DNA of 64,000 bases from JACDAN01 sp035265935. GTDB lineage: Bacteria; Actinomycetota; Thermoleophilia; Gaiellales; Gaiellaceae. Both the position numbers and the translations under genes were made by a program. The stretch spans positions 18,212 through 82,211 of the forward strand of contig DATFOC010000019.1 of NCBI GenBank assembly GCA_035265935.1. Direction: 5' to 3'. A model generated the notes under the pieces. That model worked only from the letters and a program-made list of their open reading frames with translations. It made no database searches and was not told where the DNA came from. Positions 18,782 through 27,873 of this stretch are shown piece by piece (position 1 is the stretch's first letter; every line of letters starts with the position of its first letter).

Positions 18782-20487
18782 CCACCGTCGATTCGATCGA
18801 GTCGAAGGTGGAGTCGTTCGTCGGCGAGCCCGGACGGATTCGCGCGCCTCGCGGGTCGGAGCTGAACGCGCGATCGTGGTCGACGGAGGCGCCGCTACGG
18901 ATGCTGCTGAACAACCTCGATCCCGAAGTCGCGGAGCGCCCGGAGGAGCTCGTCGTCTACGGTGGCTCCGGGAAGGCCGCGCGCGATCCCGAATCGCTTC
19001 GAGCGCTTGTGCGCTGCCTGCTGCGCTTGGGTGAGGACGAGACGCTGCTGGTCCAGAGCGGCAAGCCCGTCGGCGTCTTCAGGACGCACGCGGCCGCCCC
19101 GAGGGTGCTGATTGCGAACTCGCTTCTCGTGCCTCGCTGGGCGACGTGGGACGAGTTTCGTCGGCTCGAGGCGCTCGGGCTGACGATGTTCGGGCAGATG
19201 ACGGCCGGGAGCTGGATCTACATCGGCACGCAGGGAATCCTCCAGGGCACCTATCAGACCTTCGCCGCCGCGGGCGAGACGCACTTCGGATCGCCTGACC
19301 TCTCGGGCCGGACGATCCTGACCGCGGGGCTGGGCGGCATGGGCGGCGCGCAGCCTCTTGCCGGGACGATGGCCGGGGCCGCCGTGCTTTGCATCGAGGT
19401 CGATCCCGGGCGGATTCGACGCCGCCTGGAGACGCGCTATCTCGACGAAGCCGCCGCCTCCATCGATGACGCCCTCGCACGCGTTCGGGCGGCGGCCGGG
19501 GAGGGGCGGCCGCTGTCGATCGGCTTGCTCGGAAACGCCGCGGAAGTCGTGCCGGAGCTCGCGCGGCGAGGAGAGCCCTTCGACCTCGTCACCGATCAGA
19601 CGGCTGCGCACGATCCGCTGACCGGCTACGTCCCGGTCGGGCTCGACGTCGACGCGGCTGCGTCACTGCGTGAGGCCGAACCTGACACATATCTGCGCCG
19701 CGCCCGTGACTCGATTGCGACACACGTCCGGGGGCTCTTGGAGTTCGTCCGCGCCGGAAGCTACGTTTTCGATTACGGCAACAATCTGAGAGGTGAGGCC
19801 TTAGAAGCAGGCGTTGAGGACGCTTTCACATATCCGGGCTTTGTCCCGGCGTATATCCGGCCGCTGTTCTCTCGCGGCATCGGTCCCTTCCGGTGGGCGG
19901 CGCTTTCGGGCGAGCCTCGTGACATCGAGGCGATCGACGCGGCATTGCGAGGGCTGTTTCCCGACGACGTCCTCCTGCAACGCTGGCTGGAGCTGGCTCC
20001 CGAGCGGGTGGCGTTCCAGGGGCTGCCGGCGCGAATCTGCTGGCTTGGGCTCGGCGATCGCGCGAAGGCAGGCGTCGCGATCAACGAGCTCGTGGGTCGC
20101 GGCGACGTGTCGGCTCCGGTCGTGATCGGGCGCGATCATCTCGATTCGGGCTCGGTGGCATCGCCGTATCGCGAGACGGAGGCGATGCGGGACGGCTCCG
20201 ACGCAATCGCCGACTGGCCGATCCTCAACGCGCTCGTGAACACCGCGGCCGGCGCGACGTGGGTCAGCGTGCACCACGGCGGCGGAGTCGGCATCGGGAA
20301 CTCCATCCACGCGGGCATGGTCGTTGTCGCCGACGGCACCGACGGCGCGGCGGAACGGCTCGAGCGGGTGCTCACCGCCGACCCCGGCACCGGCGTTCTC
20401 CGCCATGCCGATGCTGGCTACCCCGAGGCGATCGAGGCCGCCGACGACCACGACCTCGAACTGCCGATGCCTCCGCGCGGGGAGTGA
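18778..20487 (+). CDS. hutU: Urocanate hydratase (urocanase)
   Basis: 569 residues from the ATG overlapping the stop of the small membrane gene; a longer upstream frame exists but would run through that gene. Family blocks: VVYGGSGKAARD (about 57-68), TAGLGGMGGAQPLAGTMAG (NAD+-binding glycine-rich loop, about 181-199), TDQTAAHDPLTGYVP and VHHGGGVGIGNSIHAG. It adds water to urocanate to give imidazolonepropionate, using tightly bound NAD+ as an electrophile. Third enzyme gene of the operon. Its stop overlaps the hutI start by four bases. Confidence 0.97.
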   Translation: MTTVDSIESKVESFVGEPGRIRAPRGSELNARSWSTEAPLRMLLNNLDPEVAERPEELVVYGGSGKAARDPESLRALVRCLLRLGEDETLLVQSGKPVGVFRTHAAAPRVLIANSLLVPRWATWDEFRRLEALGLTMFGQMTAGSWIYIGTQGILQGTYQTFAAAGETHFGSPDLSGRTILTAGLGGMGGAQPLAGTMAGAAVLCIEVDPGRIRRRLETRYLDEAAASIDDALARVRAAAGEGRPLSIGLLGNAAEVVPELARRGEPFDLVTDQTAAHDPLTGYVPVGLDVDAAASLREAEPDTYLRRARDSIATHVRGLLEFVRAGSYVFDYGNNLRGEALEAGVEDAFTYPGFVPAYIRPLFSRGIGPFRWAALSGEPRDIEAIDAALRGLFPDDVLLQRWLELAPERVAFQGLPARICWLGLGDRAKAGVAINELVGRGDVSAPVVIGRDHLDSGSVASPYRETEAMRDGSDAIADWPILNALVNTAAGATWVSVHHGGGVGIGNSIHAGMVVVADGTDGAAERLERVLTADPGTGVLRHADAGYPEAIEAADDHDLELPMPPRGE

Positions 20488-21743
20488 CGGACGCCGCCGC
20501 CGGCTCACGCCGGCTCCTCGTGCGCGACCTTCGCCAGCTCGCGACGCCTGCGGGTTCGACCGCGCCTCTCCGCGGTGCGGCGCTCGGCGAGCTGGAGGTG
20601 TTCGAGGATGCGTACGTCCTCTGCGTCGACGGCCGCATCGAACGCGTCGGGCGCATGCGGGACCTGGGCCGGCTCGAGGGAGAGGTCGAGGAGCTCGACG
20701 GGCGAGGCGTGGCCGCCATCCCCGGTTTGGTCGACTGCCACACTCACGCGTGCTTCGCCGGCGATCGGGCAGAGGAGTTCTCGCTCCGTGCGGGCGGCGC
20801 GAGCTACGAGGAGCTGCATGCGGCCGGCGGCGGGATCCTGTCGACCGTCCGTGCAACGCGGCGGGCCGACGAGGATGAGCTCCGCGAGGCGGTTCGGCGG
20901 CATCGCGGCTGGATGCTGCGGTGGGGGACGACGACCTTCGAGGCGAAGTCGGGCTACGGGCTCGACCGCGATACCGAGCTTGCGTCCCTTCGTGCGATTG
21001 CTGCCGAAGGCGGAATGCCGACCTACCTGGGTCTCCACGCGGTGCCGCCCGAGTACGACGATGCCGAAGCGTATGTCGACTTCGTGGTCGCCGAGGTCCT
21101 GCCGGAGGCCGCGCAGCTCGTCGAGGCAGCGGACGTCTTCCTGGAGCGCGGCGCATTCGACGCGGCGCAGGCGCGGCGGTACCTCGGAGCCGCGCGGGAT
21201 CACGGTCTCGCGCTCCGCCTCCACGCAGATCAGTTCACGGAGGCAGGCGGCATTGAGCTCGCGATCGAGCTCGGCGCACGTTCGGTCGACCATCTGGAGG
21301 CCACGGGCGAGCGAGGTGTCGGGACCCTCGCACGAAGTGAGGTCACGGCTGTTCTGCTGCCGGCGAGCGCGCTCTTTCTCGGCAGGCCGATGCCGCCCGG
21401 GCGGGCGCTGGTCGAGGCCGGCGCCGCGGTTGCGCTCGCGACCGACTTCAACCCCGGAAGCGCGTTCTGCGAGAGCCTTCCGATCGTCGCCTCGCTCGCC
21501 TCGACGCAGCTCGGGCTGTCGCCGGCACAGGCGCTGTCGGCGATGACGGTCAACGCCGCACACGTGCTCGAGCGGGCCGACCGCAAGGGACGCCTTGCGC
21601 CGGGGTACGACGCAGATCTCGTCCTGCTCGATGCACCCGACTGGCGCCACCTGGCCTACCACCTGGGAGGTGACCTGGTCGCCGCCGTGATCGAGGGCGG
21701 ACATGTGGCCTGGCAGCGCTACCCTAGTTCCGATGCCCAGTAG
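20484..21743 (+). CDS. hutI: Imidazolonepropionase
   Basis: 419 residues from GTG 20484, which overlaps the hutU stop (GTGA) and has GGGG just upstream. It is an amidohydrolase-superfamily enzyme: VDCHTHACFAGDRAEEF carries the first metal ligands, LHADQFTEAGG a later ligand histidine, and ATDFNPGSAF the C-terminal aspartate. It opens the imidazolone ring to give N-formimino-L-glutamate, the substrate of the ftcD product, so the operon covers the path from histidine to glutamate. The last 11 bases overlap the next gene. Confidence 0.97.
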   Translation: MTDAAAGSRRLLVRDLRQLATPAGSTAPLRGAALGELEVFEDAYVLCVDGRIERVGRMRDLGRLEGEVEELDGRGVAAIPGLVDCHTHACFAGDRAEEFSLRAGGASYEELHAAGGGILSTVRATRRADEDELREAVRRHRGWMLRWGTTTFEAKSGYGLDRDTELASLRAIAAEGGMPTYLGLHAVPPEYDDAEAYVDFVVAEVLPEAAQLVEAADVFLERGAFDAAQARRYLGAARDHGLALRLHADQFTEAGGIELAIELGARSVDHLEATGERGVGTLARSEVTAVLLPASALFLGRPMPPGRALVEAGAAVALATDFNPGSAFCESLPIVASLASTQLGLSPAQALSAMTVNAAHVLERADRKGRLAPGYDADLVLLDAPDWRHLAYHLGGDLVAAVIEGGHVAWQRYPSSDAQ

Positions 21744-22116
21744 AAAGCAACGAAAGCGGCGCGCGAAGGATCGCCGGCACGAGTGGGAGTACGTCTACGT
21801 CGACGACACCGGAGAAGAGGTCGAGGTGCCCGAGGACGAACCGATCTCCCGCAACGGGAAGCGCTCGCCGCAGCAAACGAAGGCCAAGGCCAAGGCGTCC
21901 GGCCGCGAGGTGCAGCCGCCGTCGTGGCGCAAGATCGGAAAGCGCGGGCTCCTCTTCGCGCCGCTGATGTTCTTGACGGTGACGTTCCTCAGTGGCGACC
22001 TAACGATGACGCAGCGGCTCGTCAACACGGCTTTCCTCCTCGCGTTCTTCCTGCCGTTCAGCTACGCGATGGATGCGCTGATGTACCGCCTCTACAAGAA
22101 GCGCGCCGGCGCTTAG
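21733..22116 (+). CDS. Small basic membrane protein of unknown function
   Basis: 127 residues from ATG 21733, seven bases after TACCCT. A highly basic N-terminus (MPSRKQRKRRAKDRRHEWEY), an acidic patch (VDDTGEEVEVPEDEP), another basic stretch, then two hydrophobic helices (GLLFAPLMFLTVTFLSG and LVNTAFLLAFFLPFSYAMDA) and a short basic tail. It overlaps hutI by 11 bases but has its own possible promoter, so it need not belong to the pathway. Its stop overlaps the convergent cupin gene by four bases. No family recognised. Confidence 0.68.
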   Translation: MPSRKQRKRRAKDRRHEWEYVYVDDTGEEVEVPEDEPISRNGKRSPQQTKAKAKASGREVQPPSWRKIGKRGLLFAPLMFLTVTFLSGDLTMTQRLVNTAFLLAFFLPFSYAMDALMYRLYKKRAGA

Positions 22117-22451
22117 AGAGTCGCGCTGCCGCGGTAGTGCCCGGCCCCCGGCCAGGGCGCGAGCAGCAGCAGAATTCGCGCGCCCTCGCGGCTGGCCACG
22201 CGGTGGCGCTCGTGCGCGTCGAAGCGGAAGAGCGTCCCTGTGCCCGCCTCGACGGTCTCCTCACCGGATCCGACCTCGACCTTGCCGTCCACGACCACGA
22301 GCCAGGCGTTCTCGTGCACCTGGTGGTCACCCAACGCCTGTCCGGGTTTCAGCCCGATCAGCACCGCTCTCGCCTCGTCCTGCGAGTGCAGGACGATGGG
22401 GCTCCGGCTGCCCTCGGGCATCTCGAGCTCCAGGAGGTTCCAGCTCTGCAC
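22113..22451 (-). CDS. Single-domain cupin protein
   Basis: 112 residues, GTG start. The two cupin motifs are visible: PGQALGDHQVHENAWLVVVD (motif 1, with His and Glu candidates for metal binding) and GTLFRFDAHERHRV (motif 2). Small cupins of this type bind a metal and act as sugar-, quercetin- or effector-binding proteins; none can be chosen here. The start is close to the divergent MBL hydrolase gene (55 bases), so they may share a control region. Confidence 0.75.
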   Translation of the reverse strand: MQSWNLLELEMPEGSRSPIVLHSQDEARAVLIGLKPGQALGDHQVHENAWLVVVDGKVEVGSGEETVEAGTGTLFRFDAHERHRVASREGARILLLLAPWPGAGHYRGSATL

Positions 22452-22494
22452 CGCGGCGATCCTAACCCGCTGAGGGCCTCCAAAGACCCGTCGT

Positions 22495-22507
22495 TACACT
22501 CGCCCGA
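22495..22507 (+). promoter_or_regulatory. Probable leaderless promoter of the MBL hydrolase-hisS-aspS unit
   Basis: TACACT at 22495-22500 is six bases before the ATG at 22507, the spacing expected when the transcript begins at the start codon. There is no Shine-Dalgarno. A weak TGAGGG lies 18 bases further upstream. Confidence 0.5.
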
Positions 22508-23121
22508 TGGCTCCGTCGGTCGACACATATGCGCTTGGACCCACGCAGACGAACTGTTATGTGGTCCGCGCCCGCCCGGACGCGCAAGAGGCCGTCGTGA
22601 TCGATCCCGGCTATGAGGTCGCCGCGCCCGATTCCAAGGTCGCGGGAATCCTGGTCACCCATTGCCACTGGGACCACCTGGGCGGGATCGCGCCGCTCGC
22701 CACTGCCACCGGTGCGCCGGTGTACATGGCGGAGCGTGAGGCGTCGGTGCTCGAGGATCCGGCCGCCTTCTATCCCGACCAGCACATTCCGCCCTACCGC
22801 GCCGACGTTCGGCTCGAAGGTGGCGACACGGTCGAGGCCGCCGGCCTCACCTTCGACGTCGTCGATGTGCCCGGCCACTCACCGGGTCACATCGCGTTCG
22901 CGACGGACGGGATGCTCTTCTCCGGCGACGTCCTCTTCGCCGGAAGCGTCGGCCGGACCGACCTTCCGTTCGCCGACTGGGACACGCTCGTCGACTCGAT
23001 CCGAGCCCTCCTGAACCGCTTCCCTCCCGAGACGGTCGTCTACCCGGGCCACGGCCCGCCTACGACGCTCGGCGCCGAGCGCGCCCGCAACCCCTTCCTC
23101 GCGGAGCTTCGCGCCTCTTGA
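22507..23121 (+). CDS. MBL-fold metallo-hydrolase (glyoxalase II-like)
   Basis: 204 residues. THCHWDHLGG (about 56-65) is the HxHxDH zinc motif, GHSPGHIAF carries the next histidine, FSGDVLFAGS the bridging aspartate and YPGHGPPT the last histidine. This order fits the YcbL/glyoxalase II group that hydrolyses S-acyl thioesters. Its stop overlaps the TTG start of hisS, and aspS follows with overlap, so the three form one operon. An MBL hydrolase in front of hisS is a common arrangement, but its role there is unclear. Confidence 0.88.
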   Translation: MAPSVDTYALGPTQTNCYVVRARPDAQEAVVIDPGYEVAAPDSKVAGILVTHCHWDHLGGIAPLATATGAPVYMAEREASVLEDPAAFYPDQHIPPYRADVRLEGGDTVEAAGLTFDVVDVPGHSPGHIAFATDGMLFSGDVLFAGSVGRTDLPFADWDTLVDSIRALLNRFPPETVVYPGHGPPTTLGAERARNPFLAELRAS

Positions 23122-24311
23122 AGTTCGAGGCGCCGAGGGGGACCCATGACATCCTCCCGTCCGACCAGCCGCTCTGGCAGCGCGTCATGGGCGAGGCGGA
23201 GCGCCTCTGTGCGCTCTACGGCTATCGCAGGATCGTGACGCCCGCCTTCGAGGACACCGAGCTTTTCATCCGCACTTCGGGCGAGGGCTCCGACGTCGTC
23301 CAGAAGGAGATGTACACGTTCCAGGACCGCGGCGACCGCTCACTGACGCTCCGACCCGAAGCGACGGCGCCGATCTGCCGCGCCTACCTCCAGCACGGCA
23401 TGCAGCGAGAGCCCCAGCCGGTCAAGCTTTACACCATCGGCCCGATGTGGCGCTACGACCGCCCTCAGAAGGGCCGGTACCGGGAGCACTGGCAGCTCTC
23501 CGTCGAGGCGATCGGCTCCAACGATCCCGCCGTCGACGCGGAGCTGATCCAGTTCTACGACGAGCTGCTTCGTCGCCTGGGCATCCCCGCCTACGCCCTC
23601 CACCTCAACTCGATCGGGGACCCGAAGTGTCGGCCGGCGTACATCGAGAAGCTCGAGGCCTGGCTCGACGAGCGCGATTCCGAGCTCGACGAAGAGGCGC
23701 GCGCCAAGCGACGCACGACGCCGCTGCGTGTCTTCGACGTGAAGAGCGAGCAGGTTCAGGCGCTCCTGGCCGAGGCACCGAAGATGGGCGAGAGCCTCTG
23801 CGACGAGTGCCGGGCGCACTTCGAGCAGGTCCGGGCGTTCCTCGACGCGGCCGGCGTCCGGTACGAGCTCGAGCCGACGCTCGTTCGGGGCCTCGACTAC
23901 TACACGCGCACGACGTTCGAGTTCAGGGACGAGGCGATCGGCGCGCAGAGCGCGATCTGCGGCGGCGGCCGCTACGACGGCCTGATCGAGGCGATCGGCG
24001 GCCCGCCGACGCCGGGGATCGGCTTCGGCGCAGGAATCGAGCGCCTGCTCCTCTCGCTCGGCGAGCCCGAGCTGGCGCCGGAGGCGATCGATGTGTTCTT
24101 CGTCGTCGAGGAGGGCGCCGATCGCACGGCGATCGCGAAGGCGCTCGCCGAGCTGCGCCGCCGTGGGATCTCCGCCGACATGGACTATGCCGGCCGGTCG
24201 GCCAAGGGCCAGCGCACGCAGGCGAGCCGCCTCAACGCCCGGCAGGTAGTCGTCGTCGAGCCAGGCCGGACGCCAGACCCCGACGCGATCGCAAGAGAGC
24301 TCCACAGATGA
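23118..24311 (+). CDS. hisS: Histidyl-tRNA synthetase
   Basis: 397 residues from TTG 23118, overlapping the upstream stop as TTGA; the usual N-terminus (KFEAPRGTHDILPSDQPLW) follows directly. Class II motifs: RPEATAPICRAYLQHGM and YDRPQKGRYREHWQ (motif 2 region), the histidine-specific LVRGLDYYTRTTFEF and GGGRYDGL, and motif 3 PGIGFGAGIERL. The C-terminal anticodon-binding domain is present (VVEEGADRTAIAKALAELRR). It charges tRNA-His in the cytosol. A short family member. The stop overlaps aspS (ATGA). Confidence 0.96.
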   Translation: MKFEAPRGTHDILPSDQPLWQRVMGEAERLCALYGYRRIVTPAFEDTELFIRTSGEGSDVVQKEMYTFQDRGDRSLTLRPEATAPICRAYLQHGMQREPQPVKLYTIGPMWRYDRPQKGRYREHWQLSVEAIGSNDPAVDAELIQFYDELLRRLGIPAYALHLNSIGDPKCRPAYIEKLEAWLDERDSELDEEARAKRRTTPLRVFDVKSEQVQALLAEAPKMGESLCDECRAHFEQVRAFLDAAGVRYELEPTLVRGLDYYTRTTFEFRDEAIGAQSAICGGGRYDGLIEAIGGPPTPGIGFGAGIERLLLSLGEPELAPEAIDVFFVVEEGADRTAIAKALAELRRRGISADMDYAGRSAKGQRTQASRLNARQVVVVEPGRTPDPDAIARELHR

Positions 24312-26053
24312 GCTGGCGCGATCTCGGTGCAGGGGAGCTCCGGAAGGAGGACGTCGGCAGGACCGTCACGCTCGCTGGCTGGACCGCGCGCCGCCGCGAC
24401 CACGGCGGCCTGATCTTCGTCGACCTCCGCGACCAGACTGGAATCGCGCAGCTCGTGATCAACCCGGAGCGGAGCCCCGAGTCGGCCCGAACGGCCCACG
24501 AGATTCGCAACGAGTTCGTCCTCCGCGCAACGGGGGAAGTCGTCGCGCGAGCGCCCGAGGCGGTGAACCCGAACCTCCCGACCGGCGAGGTCGAGGTCCA
24601 GGTCGACGAGCTGGAGCTCGTCTCCCGCTCGACGCCGCTCCCGTTCCAGCTGGACGAGGAGAACGTCGACGAGACGCTGCGCTACAGCTACCGCTGGCTC
24701 GACCTGCGGCGCGATCGCCTGCAGCGGAACATCCGCACCCGGGCCCAGCTCGTCTCGATCATCCGGCAGGAGATGGAGCAGGACACGTTCGTGGACATCG
24801 AGACGCCGATCATGGCCAAGCCGACGCCCGAGGGAGCCCGGGACTTTCTCGTGCCGACACGGCTTCAGCGCAGCAAGTTCTTCGCCCTGCCACAGTCGCC
24901 TCAGATCTACAAGCAGCTGCTTGTGATCTCCGGCTTCGAGCGCTACTACCAGATCGCCCGCTGCTTCCGGGACGAGGATCTCCGCGCCGACCGGCTTCAG
25001 GAGCTGACCCAGCTCGACGTGGAGATGGCCTTTCCGGACGAGGAGTACATCTTCGCGCTGATGGAGCGGATCGTCCCGCGGATCTGGCGAGAGACGATCG
25101 GCGTCGAGCTCGAGACGCCATTCCCGCGGATGTCCTGGCAGGAGGCCGAGCTGCACTACGGCTCGGACAAGCCCGACCTTCGCTTCGGCCTCGAGATTCA
25201 GGACGCGACGGAGATCACCCGCGGCTCCGAGTTCGGCGTGTTCGCGAATGCCGAGGCCGTGCGCTACCTGAGCGTCCCGCGCGAGCTCTCGCGCGCTGAG
25301 GTGCAGAAGCTCGAGGACATGGCCAAGCCGTGGGGGGCGAAGGGCCTTGCCTACATCGTCTTCCGCGAGGACGGCGAGGTCGCGTCGCCGATCGCGAAGT
25401 TCCTGTCGGAGCCGGAGCTGGACGCGTTCCGCGAGCCGGGGACGACGGCCCTCTTCGTCGCCGACACCCCGAAGCTGGCGAGCAAGGTGCTCGGCCTGCT
25501 CCGCCTGCACCTCGGCCGCGAGCTCGACCTCGTTGACCGCGACGCCTGGGAGTTCCTCTGGATCACGCCCATGCCCCTCCTCGAGTGGAACGAGGACGAG
25601 AAACGCTGGACCGCACAGCACCACCCCTTCACCCGGCCGACCGACGACAGCCTCCCGCTGCTCGAGGAGGACCCCGGCGCCGCCAGCGCGGTTGCCTACG
25701 ACCTCGTCGGCAACGGGATCGAGCTCGCCGGAGGGTCGATCCGGATCCATGAGCCGGAGCTCCAGGCGCGCATGTTCGACTTCCTCGGGATCTCGGCAGA
25801 GGAGCAGCGCGCGAAGTTCGGGTTCCTGCTCGACGCGCTGTCGATGGGTGCGCCGCCCCACGGCGGCATCGCCTCTGGGATCGACCGCCTCACGATGGCG
25901 CTCCTCGATGAGCCCGTCATCCGCGACACGCTCGCCTTTCCGAAGAACCAGGCGGGTGTCGACCCGATGAGCGGGGCTCCTGCCGTTGTGGCCGACGACC
26001 AGCTGGCCGAGCTCGGGCTCCAGCTAAGGCCCAACGTGGAAAACGCCGATTGA
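24308..26053 (+). CDS. aspS: Aspartyl-tRNA synthetase (possibly non-discriminating)
   Basis: 581 residues from ATG 24308, overlapping the hisS stop. It is the bacterial type: an N-terminal OB-fold anticodon domain (TLAGWTARRRDHGGLIFVDL), the class II core with FRDEDLRADRLQELTQLDVE, the bacterial GAD insertion, LHYGSDKPDLRFGLEI, and motif 3 GIASGIDRLTMALL. The DHGG after the arginine run matches the tRNA-recognition loop of known non-discriminating AspRS (Pseudomonas aeruginosa has His at this place; E. coli has Leu). It may therefore also charge tRNA-Asn with Asp, which would need GatCAB. That last point is inference. Confidence 0.95.
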   Translation: MSWRDLGAGELRKEDVGRTVTLAGWTARRRDHGGLIFVDLRDQTGIAQLVINPERSPESARTAHEIRNEFVLRATGEVVARAPEAVNPNLPTGEVEVQVDELELVSRSTPLPFQLDEENVDETLRYSYRWLDLRRDRLQRNIRTRAQLVSIIRQEMEQDTFVDIETPIMAKPTPEGARDFLVPTRLQRSKFFALPQSPQIYKQLLVISGFERYYQIARCFRDEDLRADRLQELTQLDVEMAFPDEEYIFALMERIVPRIWRETIGVELETPFPRMSWQEAELHYGSDKPDLRFGLEIQDATEITRGSEFGVFANAEAVRYLSVPRELSRAEVQKLEDMAKPWGAKGLAYIVFREDGEVASPIAKFLSEPELDAFREPGTTALFVADTPKLASKVLGLLRLHLGRELDLVDRDAWEFLWITPMPLLEWNEDEKRWTAQHHPFTRPTDDSLPLLEEDPGAASAVAYDLVGNGIELAGGSIRIHEPELQARMFDFLGISAEEQRAKFGFLLDALSMGAPPHGGIASGIDRLTMALLDEPVIRDTLAFPKNQAGVDPMSGAPAVVADDQLAELGLQLRPNVENAD

Positions 26054-26100
26054 ATCGGCATACTTGAAGGCAACTCCGGCCGTCCCTCGAAAGGATTCGC

Positions 26101-26934
26101 ATGGCCTCTGAAGAGCGCGCCCAGCCCGAGATCACGTCACTTCCGCGCGTCGAGGACCTCCCTGTTGCGGAGCAGGGCTACGACGCCGACCGCGTCCGCG
26201 ACGCGTTCGACTCGTTCCGCCGGCACGTCGTTCAGCTTCAGGCGCAGCTCCGTGTCCTGCAGGCCGCGGGGCACAACGCGCAGGTCGAGCCGACCGGCCA
26301 CGCGGTCCGGATGGACGCGCTACACCTGATTCGCGAGGCGGCCGCCTTTGCCGACGTGCTCGAGAACGACGCGCAGCGTGCGTCGGCGACGCAGTTCGGC
26401 AAGACTGAGCAGGAAGTCCGTCGGCGCCAGTCTGAGCTGAATCGGCGCGAGACGGAGATCGAGCGCTATCGGCAGGAGAGCGAGCGGCAGCGCGGAGAGA
26501 TCGTCAACGCGGCCCGGAACGAGGCCCGCCAGCTGCTCGCCGATACTAACCGGCAGGCGACGCAGGAGCTTCGCGAGGCCGAGGCCAGCGGCGCCAAGCT
26601 GCTCGAGCAGTCGCGCCACCAGGCGACCGAGCTCACGAACTCGGCCCGCGCCGAGGTGGAGCAGACGCTGGAATGGGCGCGCGCCCAGGCGAACGCGATC
26701 ATGGTCCGCGCACAGCAGGGCGCCGAGCAGCTGCTGTCCGCGGCAGGGCTCGGCGACGAGGCGGTCTCGGGGGTTTCCGACGCGATCGTTCGAGCAGCGC
26801 AGGTCGAGACAGAGACGGCGGCTCCTGCGGAGCTGCCCGAGCGCTCGGCTCCAGTGGCCGCGGCACCGGAGCCGGAGTCGCCTTCGCAACCCGAGCGCCA
26901 GGAAGACGACGAAGACAGCCCCACACCGCAGTAG
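26101..26934 (+). CDS. Coiled-coil protein, DivIVA/ATP-synthase-b-like
   Basis: 277 residues. After a short N-terminal part (YDADRVRDAFDSFRRHVVQL) that resembles the start of DivIVA-type proteins, residues of about 75-225 form a long Ala/Gln/Glu/Arg-rich coiled coil with repeated ARxEA-type segments (VNAARNEARQLL, TNSARAEVEQTLEWAR). The C-terminal tail is Pro/Ala/Glu-rich and probably disordered. Such proteins are cytosolic scaffolds at the division site or growing pole; this role is inferred from shape only. ATG start with AAAGG upstream. Three envelope-like genes follow on the same strand. Confidence 0.7.
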   Translation: MASEERAQPEITSLPRVEDLPVAEQGYDADRVRDAFDSFRRHVVQLQAQLRVLQAAGHNAQVEPTGHAVRMDALHLIREAAAFADVLENDAQRASATQFGKTEQEVRRRQSELNRRETEIERYRQESERQRGEIVNAARNEARQLLADTNRQATQELREAEASGAKLLEQSRHQATELTNSARAEVEQTLEWARAQANAIMVRAQQGAEQLLSAAGLGDEAVSGVSDAIVRAAQVETETAAPAELPERSAPVAAAPEPESPSQPERQEDDEDSPTPQ

Positions 26935-26946
26935 CCTGTCTCGACA

Positions 26947-27243
26947 GTGCAGGGAGGATTTGGGCCGCGGTTCGCGCTCGAAGTCGGCTTCCTGATCGCG
27001 GTTGCGATCGGAGCCGGGTTCGCCGAGCTTAGCGCGACGGTGATCATCGTCGTGATGGCGGTTGCTTGGCTCCTCGTGTGCCTTTTTGAGCTGGCCGTCT
27101 GGGCCGAACGGCCGCGCCTTCCCGGGGTCGTCCGAGAGGGGACCGTCGTGGAGAAGGAGCCACCCGGGGAGCCCGACGAGCTGACCGACCCCGAGCCGGT
27201 CGCGGCCGCGCTGGAGCAGCGTCGCGAGGCCGAGGGAGGCTAG
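26947..27243 (+). CDS. Small membrane protein with acidic tail
   Basis: 98 residues, GTG start 12 bases after the coiled-coil gene. Two hydrophobic helices (FALEVGFLIAVAIGAGFAEL and TVIIVVMAVAWLLVCLF) form a hairpin, then a polar tail rich in Pro and Glu ending QRREAEGG. The helical part resembles that of the next gene, so the two may be old duplicates. No family recognised. Likely an inner-membrane protein with a cytoplasmic tail. Confidence 0.65.
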   Translation: MQGGFGPRFALEVGFLIAVAIGAGFAELSATVIIVVMAVAWLLVCLFELAVWAERPRLPGVVREGTVVEKEPPGEPDELTDPEPVAAALEQRREAEGG

Positions 27244-27270
27244 GCGCTGGGCGCTCTGCACTCCCCGGCC

Positions 27271-27873
27271 GTGCGTTTGACGATCGGAGCCGCGCTTGTC
27301 GCGCTCGTGGCGGTGGGGGCGGTCCTCGCCCAGCTCGATCCGATCGTGATCGTGGCGCTCACCGCAGCCGCCTGTGTCCTCATCGCCCTCGTCGGCCGCG
27401 CCTATGCGCGCGAGCAGGCCCCGGCTCGCGACGAACGGCCGGAAGCGGAGGAGTCTCCATCAGAGGAGCCTGCCGCGTCGGAGCTCACCGAGGTGGTGGA
27501 CGTCGAGCCGGAGCCCGAGCTGGCGGTGAGCGAGCGCAGCGCGCGGGCGATCCTCGCGAGCGGGCCGCCGCCGGTGCAGGCATCGACGGCACGCGAGCCG
27601 GAACGCGACCCGGCACCCGACCTCGAGCCGGAACCGAAACCGGAGCCGAGCTTGGCGCCGCGCGAGTGGAACATCTGGGAGCTTCAGCACCTTGTCCGTG
27701 AGCGGCCCGACGACGACCGCCACGAGGAGTGGGCCGCGCTGATTGCGTCGTTGCGAGACTTCGCGCGGGTGGACGGAACGCTTCCGGGCGAGTTCGATGA
27801 GCTGGTGCGCGACTCGTTCGGCGAGCTGGTCGCCGACGACGGCACTCGGACAGAAGCGGCGGCCGCACCGTGA
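27271..27873 (+). CDS. Membrane-anchored acidic protein with conserved-looking C-terminal domain
   Basis: 200 residues, GTG start. It has a two-helix hairpin at the N-terminus (LTIGAALVALVAVGAVLAQL, then VIVALTAAACVLIALV), a linker of about 80 residues made mostly of Glu, Pro and Ala, and a compact C-terminal region of about 60 residues (EWNIWELQHLVRERP, then EEWAALIASLRDFARVDGTL) that looks folded. I do not recognise this domain. It shares layout with the preceding 98-residue protein. Its stop overlaps the start of the RlpA-like gene (GTGA), so they are translated together. Confidence 0.68.
   Translation: MRLTIGAALVALVAVGAVLAQLDPIVIVALTAAACVLIALVGRAYAREQAPARDERPEAEESPSEEPAASELTEVVDVEPEPELAVSERSARAILASGPPPVQASTAREPERDPAPDLEPEPKPEPSLAPREWNIWELQHLVRERPDDDRHEEWAALIASLRDFARVDGTLPGEFDELVRDSFGELVADDGTRTEAAAAP

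Noticed and set aside
24185..25861. 558-codon open frame antisense to aspS
   Set aside because: It mirrors aspS codons in GC-rich DNA and shows no recognisable domain; the same holds for the long antisense frames over hutH-ftcD (16098-18914) and alaS (32091-34076).
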